DNA of 30,990 nt from contig JBEVIU010000061.1 in the NCBI GenBank assembly GCA_040510575.1, positions 1 to 30,990 of the forward strand, given 5' to 3'. The notes beneath the pieces were generated by a model. That model was not told the origin of the DNA and made no database searches. It saw nothing but the letters and a program-made list of their open reading frames with translations. Positions 23,377 to 30,576 of this stretch are shown in pieces (positions within the stretch are counted from its first letter, which is position 1; each line of letters starts with the position of its first letter). Made by a program: the position numbers and the translations under genes. The DNA is from DASUMF01 sp040510575 (lineage in GTDB: Bacteria; Actinomycetota; Acidimicrobiia; IMCC26256; DASPTH01).

Positions 23377-24120
23377 ATGATCGAAGCGGTGGTGTGGGGG
23401 TTCCTCGGCGGGTTCGCGATGCTGCTCGGCGCGTTCATCGGGTTCCGCACGCATCCCAGCTCCGCGATCGTCGGGCGGGTCATGGCGTTCGGCGCCGGAA
23501 CGCTGGTGTGCGCGGTCACGCTCGAGCTCACGCTCGAAGCGTTCGACGAGGCTCGTGGCGCCGTGTTCGTTCTCGGGCTCCTCGCCGGCACAGGCGCGTA
23601 CTACCTCGGTGACCGGATCATCGAACGCCGCCTCGGCACGATCGACATCGACGCAGAGCCCGGCGACGCCGATGCACCCGAGATGGGAAATGCGCTCAAG
23701 GTCGTGCTCGGCAGCGTGTTGGACGGTGTGCCCGAGTCGGCCGCGATCGGTCTGTCGATCGCGAGTGGCGGCACCGTGTCGGTGGCGCTCCTCGTCGCGG
23801 TGTTCGTGTCGAACGTGCCGGAAGGCTTGATGCCGTCGCTCGACATGGAGGCCTCGGGCATCTCGCGCCGGCGCATCTACGGGATGTGGTTCGCGCTCGC
23901 GATCGTCTGCACGTTGTCGTCGGTGTTCGGCTACGCGGTGCTCGGCTCGCTTCCCGACCCGATCGACGCGTTCGCGGAGGCGTTCGCGGCGGGCGCGATC
24001 CTCACCATGCTGGTGATGGTCTTCCTGGTGGAGGCGGTCCAGCGGGCCGGACGCGCCGTCGGCATCTGGACGATCCTCGGGTACGCCCTCGCGACGCTGC
24101 TCACCGTCATCCAGCGCTAG
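23377..24120 (+). CDS. ZIP-family divalent metal transporter
   Basis: This 247-residue membrane protein has about eight hydrophobic segments, with an acidic loop (IDIDAEPGDADAPEMG) in the middle. The family signature in helix 4 is DGVPESAAIG (Asp116-Ser121), and helix 5 has NVPEG (146-150). These polar residues form the metal path in ZIP proteins, which take up Zn2+, Fe2+ or related ions into the cytoplasm. The canonical HxxxE histidine pattern is replaced by D/N-x-x-P-E, so the metal preference or even the direction of transport may differ from ZupT. TACGTT lies 9 nt before the ATG and may be a -10 box with a very short leader. Confidence 0.8.
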   Translation: MIEAVVWGFLGGFAMLLGAFIGFRTHPSSAIVGRVMAFGAGTLVCAVTLELTLEAFDEARGAVFVLGLLAGTGAYYLGDRIIERRLGTIDIDAEPGDADAPEMGNALKVVLGSVLDGVPESAAIGLSIASGGTVSVALLVAVFVSNVPEGLMPSLDMEASGISRRRIYGMWFALAIVCTLSSVFGYAVLGSLPDPIDAFAEAFAAGAILTMLVMVFLVEAVQRAGRAVGIWTILGYALATLLTVIQR

Positions 24121-24265
24121 CGTCCGCGCATCAACTGCTGGCCCATCGGACACTGGCCTCGACTCGTCGCGAACCCCGAGGTCGAACAACGCGTCACGCT
24201 GCCGCGTCAGGAACCGCCGCCGCGCTGATCGCGTCGCTCCCAGACCCCGAATCGACGGGTGCCCG

Positions 24266-24271
24266 TACGCT
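24266..24271 (+). promoter_or_regulatory. -10 box of leaderless promoter, DHA2 transporter
   Basis: TACGCT lies exactly 6 nt before the ATG at 24278. This favours that ATG over the GTG at 24275. Confidence 0.6.
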
Positions 24272-24277
24272 CGCGTG

Positions 24278-25789
24278 ATGGTCGTCCTCCCCGGGGAGCC
24301 CGCACTGCTCTCGCTGCACAGCGCGCGCGGTCGCGTCGCGCTGGTGGCGACGGTGTTGGCCAGCTCCACCGCGATGCTCGATGCGACGATCGTGAACGTC
24401 GCCCTCCCCCACATCGGACGCGATCTCGACGTCGGCGTGAGCGGGCTCCAGTGGGTGGTGTCGGGCTACCTCCTCACTCTCGCCTCGTTCATCCTCCTCG
24501 GTGGCGCGCTCGGTGACCGGTTCGGCCGCCGCCGGGTCTTCACGATCGGAGCCGTCTGGTTCGGGGTCGCGTCGCTCCTGTGCGCGATCGCGCCGACGTT
24601 GGCCGTGCTCGTGGCCGCTCGCATGCTGCAGGGAATCGGCGCGGCGCTCCTCACCCCCACGTCGCTCGCGCTCACACAGGCCAGCTTCGTGAAGGGCGAC
24701 CGCGCGGCCGCGGTCGGCGCGTGGTCGGGACTGGGCGGCCTCGCCGGCGCGATCGGTCCGTTCGTCGGTGGCTGGTTGGTCGACGGACCCGGGTGGCGTT
24801 GGGCCTTCCTGCTCAACCTCCCGATGCTGACGGCCGCGGTGCTCGCGTCGCGCACGATCCCGGAGAGCAAGCCGGAGCACGACGCCGGCGCGCGGTTCGA
24901 CGTCGCGGGCGCCGCGCTCGCGGCCGTGACGCTTGCCGGCATCACGTGGTCGCTCACCGAGGCCGCCGATCGTGGTTGGTCTGATCCGTCGGTGATCGTG
25001 GGCGTGGTGGTCGGGATCGTGGGCGGTGTCGGGTTCGTCGTGCGCGAACGGCTGGCGCACTCGCCACTCGTTCCCGGTTCCCTCTTTCGATCGCGCACGT
25101 TCACCGTGCTCAACCTGGCCACCTTCGCGCTCTACGCGACCATCGGGGCGCAGTTCTTCCTCGTGGTGTACCAGCTCCAGGTCGGTGCCGGGTGGTCGGC
25201 GATCGCGGCGGGGAGCGCGCTGATCCCTGCGACCTTCCTCATGCTGATCGGCTCCGCGAAGTCGGGGGAGCTCGGCGCGCGCATCGGGCCGCGGCCGCAG
25301 CTCGTGATCGGACCACTGCTACTCGCGGCGGGTCAGCTGATCCTCGCCCGCATCGGCGAAGACGCGCACTGGATCGGCGACGTGCTCCCCGGTGCGCTGC
25401 TCTTCGGGTTCGGGCTCGTGGCGTTCGTCGCGCCGCTGACCGCCACGGTGATGGCGAGTGTCGACGAAGCGCACGTGAGCACCGCGAGCGGCGTGAACAA
25501 CGCGATCGCGCGCACTGGGGGGCTCTTCGCCGTCGCGCTCATCCCGAGCGTGTCAGGGCTGACCACGGCGGTCGGCCCGGCGGCGGTCACTGACGCGTAC
25601 CAGGTCGGCATGTGGATCTCGGCCGGACTCGCCGTGCTCGCCGCCCTCATCTCCGCGGTCGGGCTCCCCCGTCACGCCGGGACGCGCGCCAGCGCTCGGC
25701 GCTACACGTGCGCGGTCGACGGCACGCCGTTGCAACCCGATCCCGCGATCTGCCCGCCGGGCGAGCGACGCGAGCGACGTGCCGCGTGA
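24278..25789 (+). CDS. MFS drug exporter, DHA2 (EmrB/QacA) family
   Basis: This 503-residue protein has about 14 membrane helices. The DHA2 signatures are LDATIVNVALPHIGRDL in helix 1, QWVVSGYLLTLASFILLGGALGDRFGRRRVF around helices 2-3, and GAWSGLGGLAGAIGPFVGGWLVDGPGWRWAFLLNLP for motif C. It should export hydrophobic or cationic compounds with the proton gradient. Beyond the last helix there is a cytoplasmic tail of about 40 residues containing YTCAVDGTPLQPDPAICPPG, a two-cysteine, proline-rich segment that may bind metal or a partner. The gene is monocistronic and its 3' side carries a nested hairpin element. Confidence 0.87.
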   Translation: MVVLPGEPALLSLHSARGRVALVATVLASSTAMLDATIVNVALPHIGRDLDVGVSGLQWVVSGYLLTLASFILLGGALGDRFGRRRVFTIGAVWFGVASLLCAIAPTLAVLVAARMLQGIGAALLTPTSLALTQASFVKGDRAAAVGAWSGLGGLAGAIGPFVGGWLVDGPGWRWAFLLNLPMLTAAVLASRTIPESKPEHDAGARFDVAGAALAAVTLAGITWSLTEAADRGWSDPSVIVGVVVGIVGGVGFVVRERLAHSPLVPGSLFRSRTFTVLNLATFALYATIGAQFFLVVYQLQVGAGWSAIAAGSALIPATFLMLIGSAKSGELGARIGPRPQLVIGPLLLAAGQLILARIGEDAHWIGDVLPGALLFGFGLVAFVAPLTATVMASVDEAHVSTASGVNNAIARTGGLFAVALIPSVSGLTTAVGPAAVTDAYQVGMWISAGLAVLAALISAVGLPRHAGTRASARRYTCAVDGTPLQPDPAICPPGERRERRAA

Positions 25790-25805
25790 GCGAGCAATTT
25801 CTGGG

Positions 25806-25833
25806 TTGACATCGCTGCGGATGGGGGTATGTT
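25806..25833 (+). promoter_or_regulatory. Consensus-like promoter with no protein gene downstream
   Basis: TTGACA (25806-25811) and TATGTT (25828-25833) are separated by 16 bp. Downstream on this strand there is only the nested hairpin and then a gene on the opposite strand. It may drive a small RNA starting near 25840, but it could also be a chance match. Confidence 0.4.
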
Positions 25834-25914
25834 CGGGAGTGCCCCGAGAGGGAAGCCGCTGAACCTCGCAAGAGGGGATGAGGGCGCTTTCTCGGGGCGC
25901 TTCACGTCCCGAAC
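25831..25914 (+). ncRNA. Nested hairpin with GCAA tetraloop, candidate structured RNA
   Basis: Four helices are nested. P1: GTTCGGGA (25831-25838) with TCCCGAAC (25907-25914). P2: GCCCCGAGA (25841-25849) with TCTCGGGGC (25890-25898). P3: AAGC and GC (25853-25856, 25858-25859) with GC and GCTT (25884-25889 region), one bulged C. P4: CCTC (25864-25867) with GAGG (25872-25875), closed by GCAA, a GNRA tetraloop only when read on the plus strand. It lies in the 141-bp gap between two convergent genes. Either it is a small RNA or an elaborate two-sided terminator. It matches no RNA family that I can recall. Confidence 0.45.
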
Positions 25915-25930
25915 CATCGAGGCGCTCGGG

Positions 25931-26986
25931 TCACCGGCCTCCGGGTCTCCCGTCGATCGGTTCGAGGCCCCAGGTCTCCGCGAGCAGCCGGTACGACGCC
26001 ATCCGCGCGTCGTGGCCGTGCACCATCGTCGTCACCATCAACTCGTCGACGTCGGTGCGGTCCACCAGCCGGTCGAGCTCAGCTCGCACGGTGTCGGGGT
26101 TGCCGATCACGTGGGAGCCCGTCCACGCCTTCACCATTTCCTTCTCCGCCGGCGTGAACCGGTACTCGGCGGCTTCCTCGGGCGTCGGGTACACGTCGGG
26201 ACGTCCGGCCCGCAGTCGGAGAAATGCGAGTGCGCCCGATCCAGCCAGCCACTTCGCTTGGTCGTCGGCCGGCGCGCACACCACCGACACGCCGAGCATC
26301 ACGTACGGGCGCTCGAGCTGTTCCGACGGTCGGAAGGCACGCCGGTACGCGTCGAGCGCGTCCAGCATCATCGCCGGGGCGAAGTGGTAGGCGAACGAGA
26401 ACGGCATGCCGAGCACACCCGCAGCGTGCGCGCTGTAGGTGCTCGAACCGAGCAACCAGATGTCGGGGCGGTAGCCGCGGGCAGGCACGGCGGTGATCCG
26501 CTCGTAGGGGTGTCCCTCGGGAAACGCGCCGTCGAAGAAGCCGAGCAGCTGACCGAGCTGATCGGGGAAGTCGTCGGCGTCGGGCAGCCCACGGGTACGG
26601 CGCAGTGCCGACGCCGTCACCGGATCGGTGCCCGGAGCCCGGCCGATGCCGAGGTCGATGCGGTCGGGATGGAGGGCCTCGAGCATCCCGAACTGCTCGG
26701 CCACCGCGAGTGGGGCGTGGTTCGGGAGCATCAGGCCACCGGATCCGAGTCGGATGGTCGACGTGACCGACGCCAGATGCGCGAGCAGCACCGGCGGCGA
26801 CGAGCTCGCGATCCCAGGCATGTTGTGGTGCTCAGCCACCCAGTGACGGTGGTAGCCGAGCTGCTCGACCTCGCGCACGAGCACGGAGGAGTTCTGCAGC
26901 GCCTCGGCGGGCGACGACCCACGCCCCACGGGCGCGAGATCGAGCACCGACAAGGGGACGCGGGTGTCGTTCGAGTGGTCGGTCAC
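25931..26986 (-). CDS. LLM flavin-dependent oxidoreductase, luciferase-like group 1
   Basis: This 351-residue TIM-barrel oxidoreductase has the N-terminal pattern of the 'luciferase family oxidoreductase group 1' proteins: LSVLDLAPVGRGSSPAEAL, GYHRHWVAEHHNMPGIASSSPPVLLAHLAS, RLGSGGLMLPNHAPLAVAEQFGMLEALHPDRIDLGIGRAPGTD. The C-terminal part has PDIWLLGSSTYSAHAAG. It is likely FMN- or F420-dependent; the substrate is unknown. The GTG start at 26986 follows GAGGAACAC, a usable ribosome binding site, and gives the standard family N-terminus; the frame continues upstream without family-like sequence. It is divergent from the YceI gene over 180 bp. Confidence 0.87.
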   Translation of the reverse strand: MTDHSNDTRVPLSVLDLAPVGRGSSPAEALQNSSVLVREVEQLGYHRHWVAEHHNMPGIASSSPPVLLAHLASVTSTIRLGSGGLMLPNHAPLAVAEQFGMLEALHPDRIDLGIGRAPGTDPVTASALRRTRGLPDADDFPDQLGQLLGFFDGAFPEGHPYERITAVPARGYRPDIWLLGSSTYSAHAAGVLGMPFSFAYHFAPAMMLDALDAYRRAFRPSEQLERPYVMLGVSVVCAPADDQAKWLAGSGALAFLRLRAGRPDVYPTPEEAAEYRFTPAEKEMVKAWTGSHVIGNPDTVRAELDRLVDRTDVDELMVTTMVHGHDARMASYRLLAETWGLEPIDGRPGGR

Positions 26987-27166
26987 GTGTTCCTCAACGC
27001 GGGGGGATCGGCCGCTGTTCCGCCCGGCGCGACGTCGACGCAATCTCGGCTGGGCTCTGCACCGTAGAACGACCGAATCGGACCTCACAGGGTCCGCTCA
27101 GTCACACCTGCGAGACTCACGGCCAACTCCGCTCACCCCCAGCCCCCCACAGCGAAGGATCACCTC

Positions 27167-27967
27167 GTGACCGACGTCCAGACGACGCCCGATCCGTCTC
27201 CGCCGACTCCCCGGAAATCCCGGCGCGGCCTGTGGTTCGGCCTCGGCGCACTGGTGCTGATCGTCGCGGCCGGGATCGCCGTGTGGTACTTCGTGTTCCG
27301 AGACACGGCGCCGCCGAAGGTCAACATCGACTCCGCGTCGAAGTCGGTCAAGGAGGACAGCGCGAGCAGCGACACGTCGAGCGACGATGCTTCGACCTCG
27401 AGTCTCGACGGCACGTGGACCGTCGACAACTCCATCGGCGACTTCGACGTGTCGACCGACACCTTCACCAGCGCGTTCGTCGGGTACCGCGTCAACGAGG
27501 AGCTCGCGGGCGTGGGCGCCAAGACCGCCTACGGCCGTACCCCCGACGTGTCAGGGTCGCTCACTCTCGACGGCACCACGGTGACCGCGGCCGAGTTCAC
27601 GGCTGATCTGACCACCTTGAAGAGCGACGACGCTCGACGCGACGGCCAGCTCGCGAACCAGGCGATCCAGACCAGCCAGTTCCCCGATGCGACGTTCAAG
27701 CTCACAGAGCCGATCGACCTCGGCACGATCCCGACCGACGAATCGACGGTGAGCGTCGATGCCACCGGTGAGCTCACCCTCCACGGGGTCACCAAGACCG
27801 TCACGATCCCGCTCGAAGCGAAGCTGGTGAACAACACCATCGTGGTCACGTCGTTGTTCGACATCACGTTCGCCGACTTCAACATCACGAAGCCGTCGTC
27901 AGCCGCAGTGCTGTCGGTCGAGGACAAGGGGATCATGGAGGTGCAGCTCTTCTTCACGAAGAGCTGA
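27167..27967 (+). CDS. Membrane-anchored YceI-family lipid-binding protein
   Basis: This 266-residue protein begins with a short cytoplasmic PSPPTPRKSRRG region and one membrane helix (about residues 21-44). A Ser/Asp-rich linker of about 35 residues follows, then a YceI domain from about residue 82 (GTWTVDNSIGDFDVSTDTF, FVGYRVNEEL, DARRDGQLANQAIQTSQFPDATFKL, TGELTLHGVTKTVTIPLEA). YceI domains are extended lipocalin-like barrels that bind polyisoprenoids or similar amphiphiles, here held outside the membrane. The start is GTG with AAGGA 9 nt upstream. The gene converges on the LtrA operon; a 12-bp palindrome ACAACTAGTTGT at 28000-28011 includes the opposing stop codon. Confidence 0.85.
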   Translation: MTDVQTTPDPSPPTPRKSRRGLWFGLGALVLIVAAGIAVWYFVFRDTAPPKVNIDSASKSVKEDSASSDTSSDDASTSSLDGTWTVDNSIGDFDVSTDTFTSAFVGYRVNEELAGVGAKTAYGRTPDVSGSLTLDGTTVTAAEFTADLTTLKSDDARRDGQLANQAIQTSQFPDATFKLTEPIDLGTIPTDESTVSVDATGELTLHGVTKTVTIPLEAKLVNNTIVVTSLFDITFADFNITKPSSAAVLSVEDKGIMEVQLFFTKS

Positions 27968-28003
27968 CCTCCTCGAGCAACGGCGCGCTGGGCGGGTGAA
28001 CAA

Positions 28004-29206
28004 CTAGTTGTCGTCGAGCGGCAGGTCGCCGACGCCTTCCGCGCCGTCGCTCCGATCGTGCAGGGAGCGAACCTCGTCGGGTCCGTCGCCTTCGACGAGC
28101 ACGATGGCAAGCAGACCGAGGGCGAGCACGGCGAGCTGCCACGCCGGCTCGAGCGACGACACCGCCACGAGCCCGAGCATCGTGAGGGCAAGGATCGCGA
28201 GCCGCGCGATCAGCACGTGCCCCGTCGCGCGCCAGTAGGAGAAGGCGGAGAAGCCGACGAACAGCGTCGTCGCCACACCGAGCGCGGCCACGACCTCGCC
28301 CGAGGGTACGTGTGCGGGATGGTGCACGATCTCCTCGAGTGCGACGGCAAAGGCGATGATGCCGCAGATCAACGGGAAGTGTCCGAGGCTGAACGCGTCA
28401 CGCGCGAGCGCGCCGACCTTGGTGGCGTCGACCGTCGCGAGGCCGTGCTCGAGTCCCTCCTTCAACCAGCCGAAGTACGTCCACCACAGCAGGCCGGCCA
28501 CGACCAGTGCCGCGATCACGTCGACGATCAGGGCACCGGTGCGTGGTTCAGCGCTCACGGCGGCCGCCGCGACGATCAGCGACTCCCCCAACGCGATGAT
28601 CACGAACAAGCCGTGGCGCTCCGAGAAGTGCGCGGGCGCGATGTCCCACTCCTGGCCGGACCCACCTCGCGCCGCGGCGACCAGATCGGCCAGGATCGCT
28701 GCCAGCCAGATCCAATTGCGCGCGGGCGGATCCACGCAACCGCCGAGCAGCACCAACGTGAGCCCCACCAGGGAGAGCCCGGCCCACCGGTACACCGTGC
28801 CCTCGCCGGTGCCGCCCCGTTCGTAGTCGATGCGCACCTGCAGTCCGAGTCCCAGGAGCCGCACCACGAGATATGGGACCACGAACCAGAACACGTCGGC
28901 GCCGAACGCGAGCGTCGCCGACGCGGCCATCAGGAACGCCGCGCCGGTCGCGACGAGCGTGACGATGCGCACCGCGTCGTGGTTCGTGTCGGCGGGGTTG
29001 AGCGTCCAGGTGAATTGCGTCCACGCCCACCAGATCAACCAGAAGAGGAGGAGCGAGCGGGCCACGCCGCTCCAGGTCAGGTTCGCTGCGGTCAACGACG
29101 TGACCTGGGTGACTGCGAACACGAACACGAGATCGAAGAACAGCTCGACAAAGGTGACGGCCTGCGCCTGCGGCGCGTGCAGGTGACGTCGCGGCGTGCG
29201 CTTCAT
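28004..29206 (-). CDS. ltrA: LtrA-family membrane protein
   Basis: This 400-residue protein has about eleven or twelve hydrophobic segments. The family marker FVELFFDLVFVFAVTQVT comes directly after a short basic N-terminus, and WDIAPAHFSERHGLFVIIALGESLIVAA is the other conserved LtrA block. The family is named after Listeria 'low temperature requirement A', but its biochemical role is not known. The ATG overlaps the TGA of the FAD reductase gene (ATGA), making it the third gene of a tightly coupled operon with a cytoplasmic molybdenum enzyme and its reductase. The C-terminal tail is acidic and polar. Confidence 0.85.
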   Translation of the reverse strand: MKRTPRRHLHAPQAQAVTFVELFFDLVFVFAVTQVTSLTAANLTWSGVARSLLLFWLIWWAWTQFTWTLNPADTNHDAVRIVTLVATGAAFLMAASATLAFGADVFWFVVPYLVVRLLGLGLQVRIDYERGGTGEGTVYRWAGLSLVGLTLVLLGGCVDPPARNWIWLAAILADLVAAARGGSGQEWDIAPAHFSERHGLFVIIALGESLIVAAAAVSAEPRTGALIVDVIAALVVAGLLWWTYFGWLKEGLEHGLATVDATKVGALARDAFSLGHFPLICGIIAFAVALEEIVHHPAHVPSGEVVAALGVATTLFVGFSAFSYWRATGHVLIARLAILALTMLGLVAVSSLEPAWQLAVLALGLLAIVLVEGDGPDEVRSLHDRSDGAEGVGDLPLDDN

Positions 29207-29910
29207 TGTGTCGCTCCGAACCGCTCGACGCGAATCCGATCGACGCCGACTCCCGCCGCCGCGAGCAGATCGGTCGCGGCGTTGCAGAAGGCCGCCCCTC
29301 CGCACACGAACGCGGTCGCGTCGGGTGTGACGAGGGGTGTCAGGTCGTCGACCCGGAGCCGTCCGACGGCGCGGACAGCATCGTCGGGTCCTTCGCGCGT
29401 GTAGACCACCGTCACGTCGGGCCCCTGCAGCTCGTCCCGGTAGTACACGTCAGCGGGCGTGCGGACCGACACCACGAGATGCACGAGATCGGGTCGGCCG
29501 ATCGCGCGCGCATGGCGCAACATCGCCGCCAACGGCACGACGCCGGAACCACCGCCCACGAGCAGCGCGGGCTGGTCACCCGGCCACACGAACCACCCGC
29601 CGATGGGCCCGCGCACCTCGAGCTCGTCACCCGGCTCGACGACGTCGTGGAGGAACGTCGACACCTCGCCGTCGTCGAGGCGCTCGACAGTGAGGTCGAT
29701 CTCGCCGCTGTCGTCTGGTGCTGACGCGACCGAGTACGACCGCGACGCGGTGTACCCGTCGGGCGCAGTGAGGCGAACCACGAAGTGCTGACCGGCGAGG
29801 TGTCGCACGGGCGTGGTGAGCGCGAGCTTGATCGTGGTCGCGCGGGCCGTCTCGACCGTGAGCGACACCACGCGTGCCGTCTGCCATCCGCCCGTCGGGG
29901 CCGGCGCCAT
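29203..29910 (-). CDS. Ferredoxin-NADP reductase-like FAD/NAD(P)H oxidoreductase
   Basis: This 235-residue protein has the FNR fold. The FAD-binding RSYSVAS motif is at residues 57-63 and the phosphate-binding GPIGGWF follows. The NAD(P)-binding motif is GGGSGVVPLAAMLRHA, and the C-terminal block is FVCGGAAFCNAATDLLAAAGV. No iron-sulfur domain is attached. It would pass electrons from NAD(P)H to a partner, most likely the molybdenum protein encoded just upstream, whose stop codon overlaps its ATG as TGATG. Its own stop overlaps the LtrA start. This linkage with a sulfite oxidase-like protein is, as I recall, common in Actinobacteria. Confidence 0.87.
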   Translation of the reverse strand: MAPAPTGGWQTARVVSLTVETARATTIKLALTTPVRHLAGQHFVVRLTAPDGYTASRSYSVASAPDDSGEIDLTVERLDDGEVSTFLHDVVEPGDELEVRGPIGGWFVWPGDQPALLVGGGSGVVPLAAMLRHARAIGRPDLVHLVVSVRTPADVYYRDELQGPDVTVVYTREGPDDAVRAVGRLRVDDLTPLVTPDATAFVCGGAAFCNAATDLLAAAGVGVDRIRVERFGATQ

Positions 29911-30518
29911 CAGTCGCCCTGGTACCGCTGTTCCAGCCACGGATCGCCGCGGTCGTGGTATCCGTTCTGCTCCCAGAACCCTGGTTCGTCGTGGTCGAGG
30001 ACGCGGAGCCCTGCCACCCACTTCGCGCTCTTCCAGAAGTAGAGGTGGGGCACCAACAGCCGTGCGGGGCCGCCGTGGTCTCGCGCGAGCGGCTTCCCGT
30101 CGGCTTCCCACACGACCCACGCCTTCGCGTTGCGGACGTCGGCCAAGGGCAGGTTCGTCGTGTACCCGGTGTGCGACACCGCGAGCACGTGGGTGGCGGA
30201 AGGCGTGGGTCGAGCGATGTCGAGCAACGTGTCGACCGACACGCCGCGGAACGTCATGCCGAGCTTCGACCATGTGGTCACGCAGTGGATGTCGCCCTCG
30301 TAGGTCGACGGCTCCAGCGCGCGGATCTCGTCCCAGGTCCACGTGGTCTCCCTCTCGACAACACCTTCGATCGCGAACGTCCAGGTCGCGGTGTCGAGCT
30401 TCGGCGTCGCTTCGGCGGTGAGCACGGGCCACTGCCGGCCGGTGTCGTACTGGCCGGGAGGGAGCCGTGCGCTGTTCGCACCGCCGCGTCCCGTGAACCC
30501 CCGGGTGAACTTCGCCAC
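29910..30518 (-). CDS. Sulfite oxidase-like molybdopterin oxidoreductase
   Basis: This 202-residue protein is a minimal molybdopterin-binding domain of the sulfite oxidase/YedY fold. The likely molybdenum ligand is Cys79 in GDIHCVTTWSKLG. Other blocks are TFRGVSVDTLL, AVSHTGYTTNLPLADV, DHGGPARLLVPHLYFWKSAKWV and the late FWEQNGYHDRGDPW. It has no Tat signal, unlike MsrP (YedY), so it works in the cytoplasm. With the coupled FAD reductase it probably reduces a substrate using NAD(P)H; the substrate is unknown. GTG 30518 is preceded by GGGAGGAGAGAAC, a strong ribosome binding site. TAGCAT about 30 nt upstream is a possible -10 box. Confidence 0.87.
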   Translation of the reverse strand: MAKFTRGFTGRGGANSARLPPGQYDTGRQWPVLTAEATPKLDTATWTFAIEGVVERETTWTWDEIRALEPSTYEGDIHCVTTWSKLGMTFRGVSVDTLLDIARPTPSATHVLAVSHTGYTTNLPLADVRNAKAWVVWEADGKPLARDHGGPARLLVPHLYFWKSAKWVAGLRVLDHDEPGFWEQNGYHDRGDPWLEQRYQGD

Positions 30519-30576
30519 GTTCTCTCCTCCCCGTAGGCTCTCCGCCGATGCTAGGGACCGCGGAGCGACGCTCGAC

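Noticed and set aside
25839..25862. Seven-codon leaderless peptide after the TATGTT box
   Set aside because: Spacing to GTG is 5 nt, and it lies inside the hairpin; too short to support from sequence alone.
25831..25914. tRNA-like reading of the nested hairpin (8-bp outer stem as in selenocysteine tRNA, TTCAC near the 3' side)
   Set aside because: There is no T stem before the 3' acceptor strand, no proper D arm or anticodon loop, and the helices are nested rather than cloverleaf.
25831..25914. Small bacterial SRP RNA
   Set aside because: It has a tetraloop hairpin of similar length, but the conserved 3' side AGCAGC and GGAA loop context are missing.
25829..27067. 412-residue plus-strand reading frame over the second LLM gene
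   Set aside because: It is antisense to a clear family protein and shows antisense composition (His/Arg/Gly/Val-rich).
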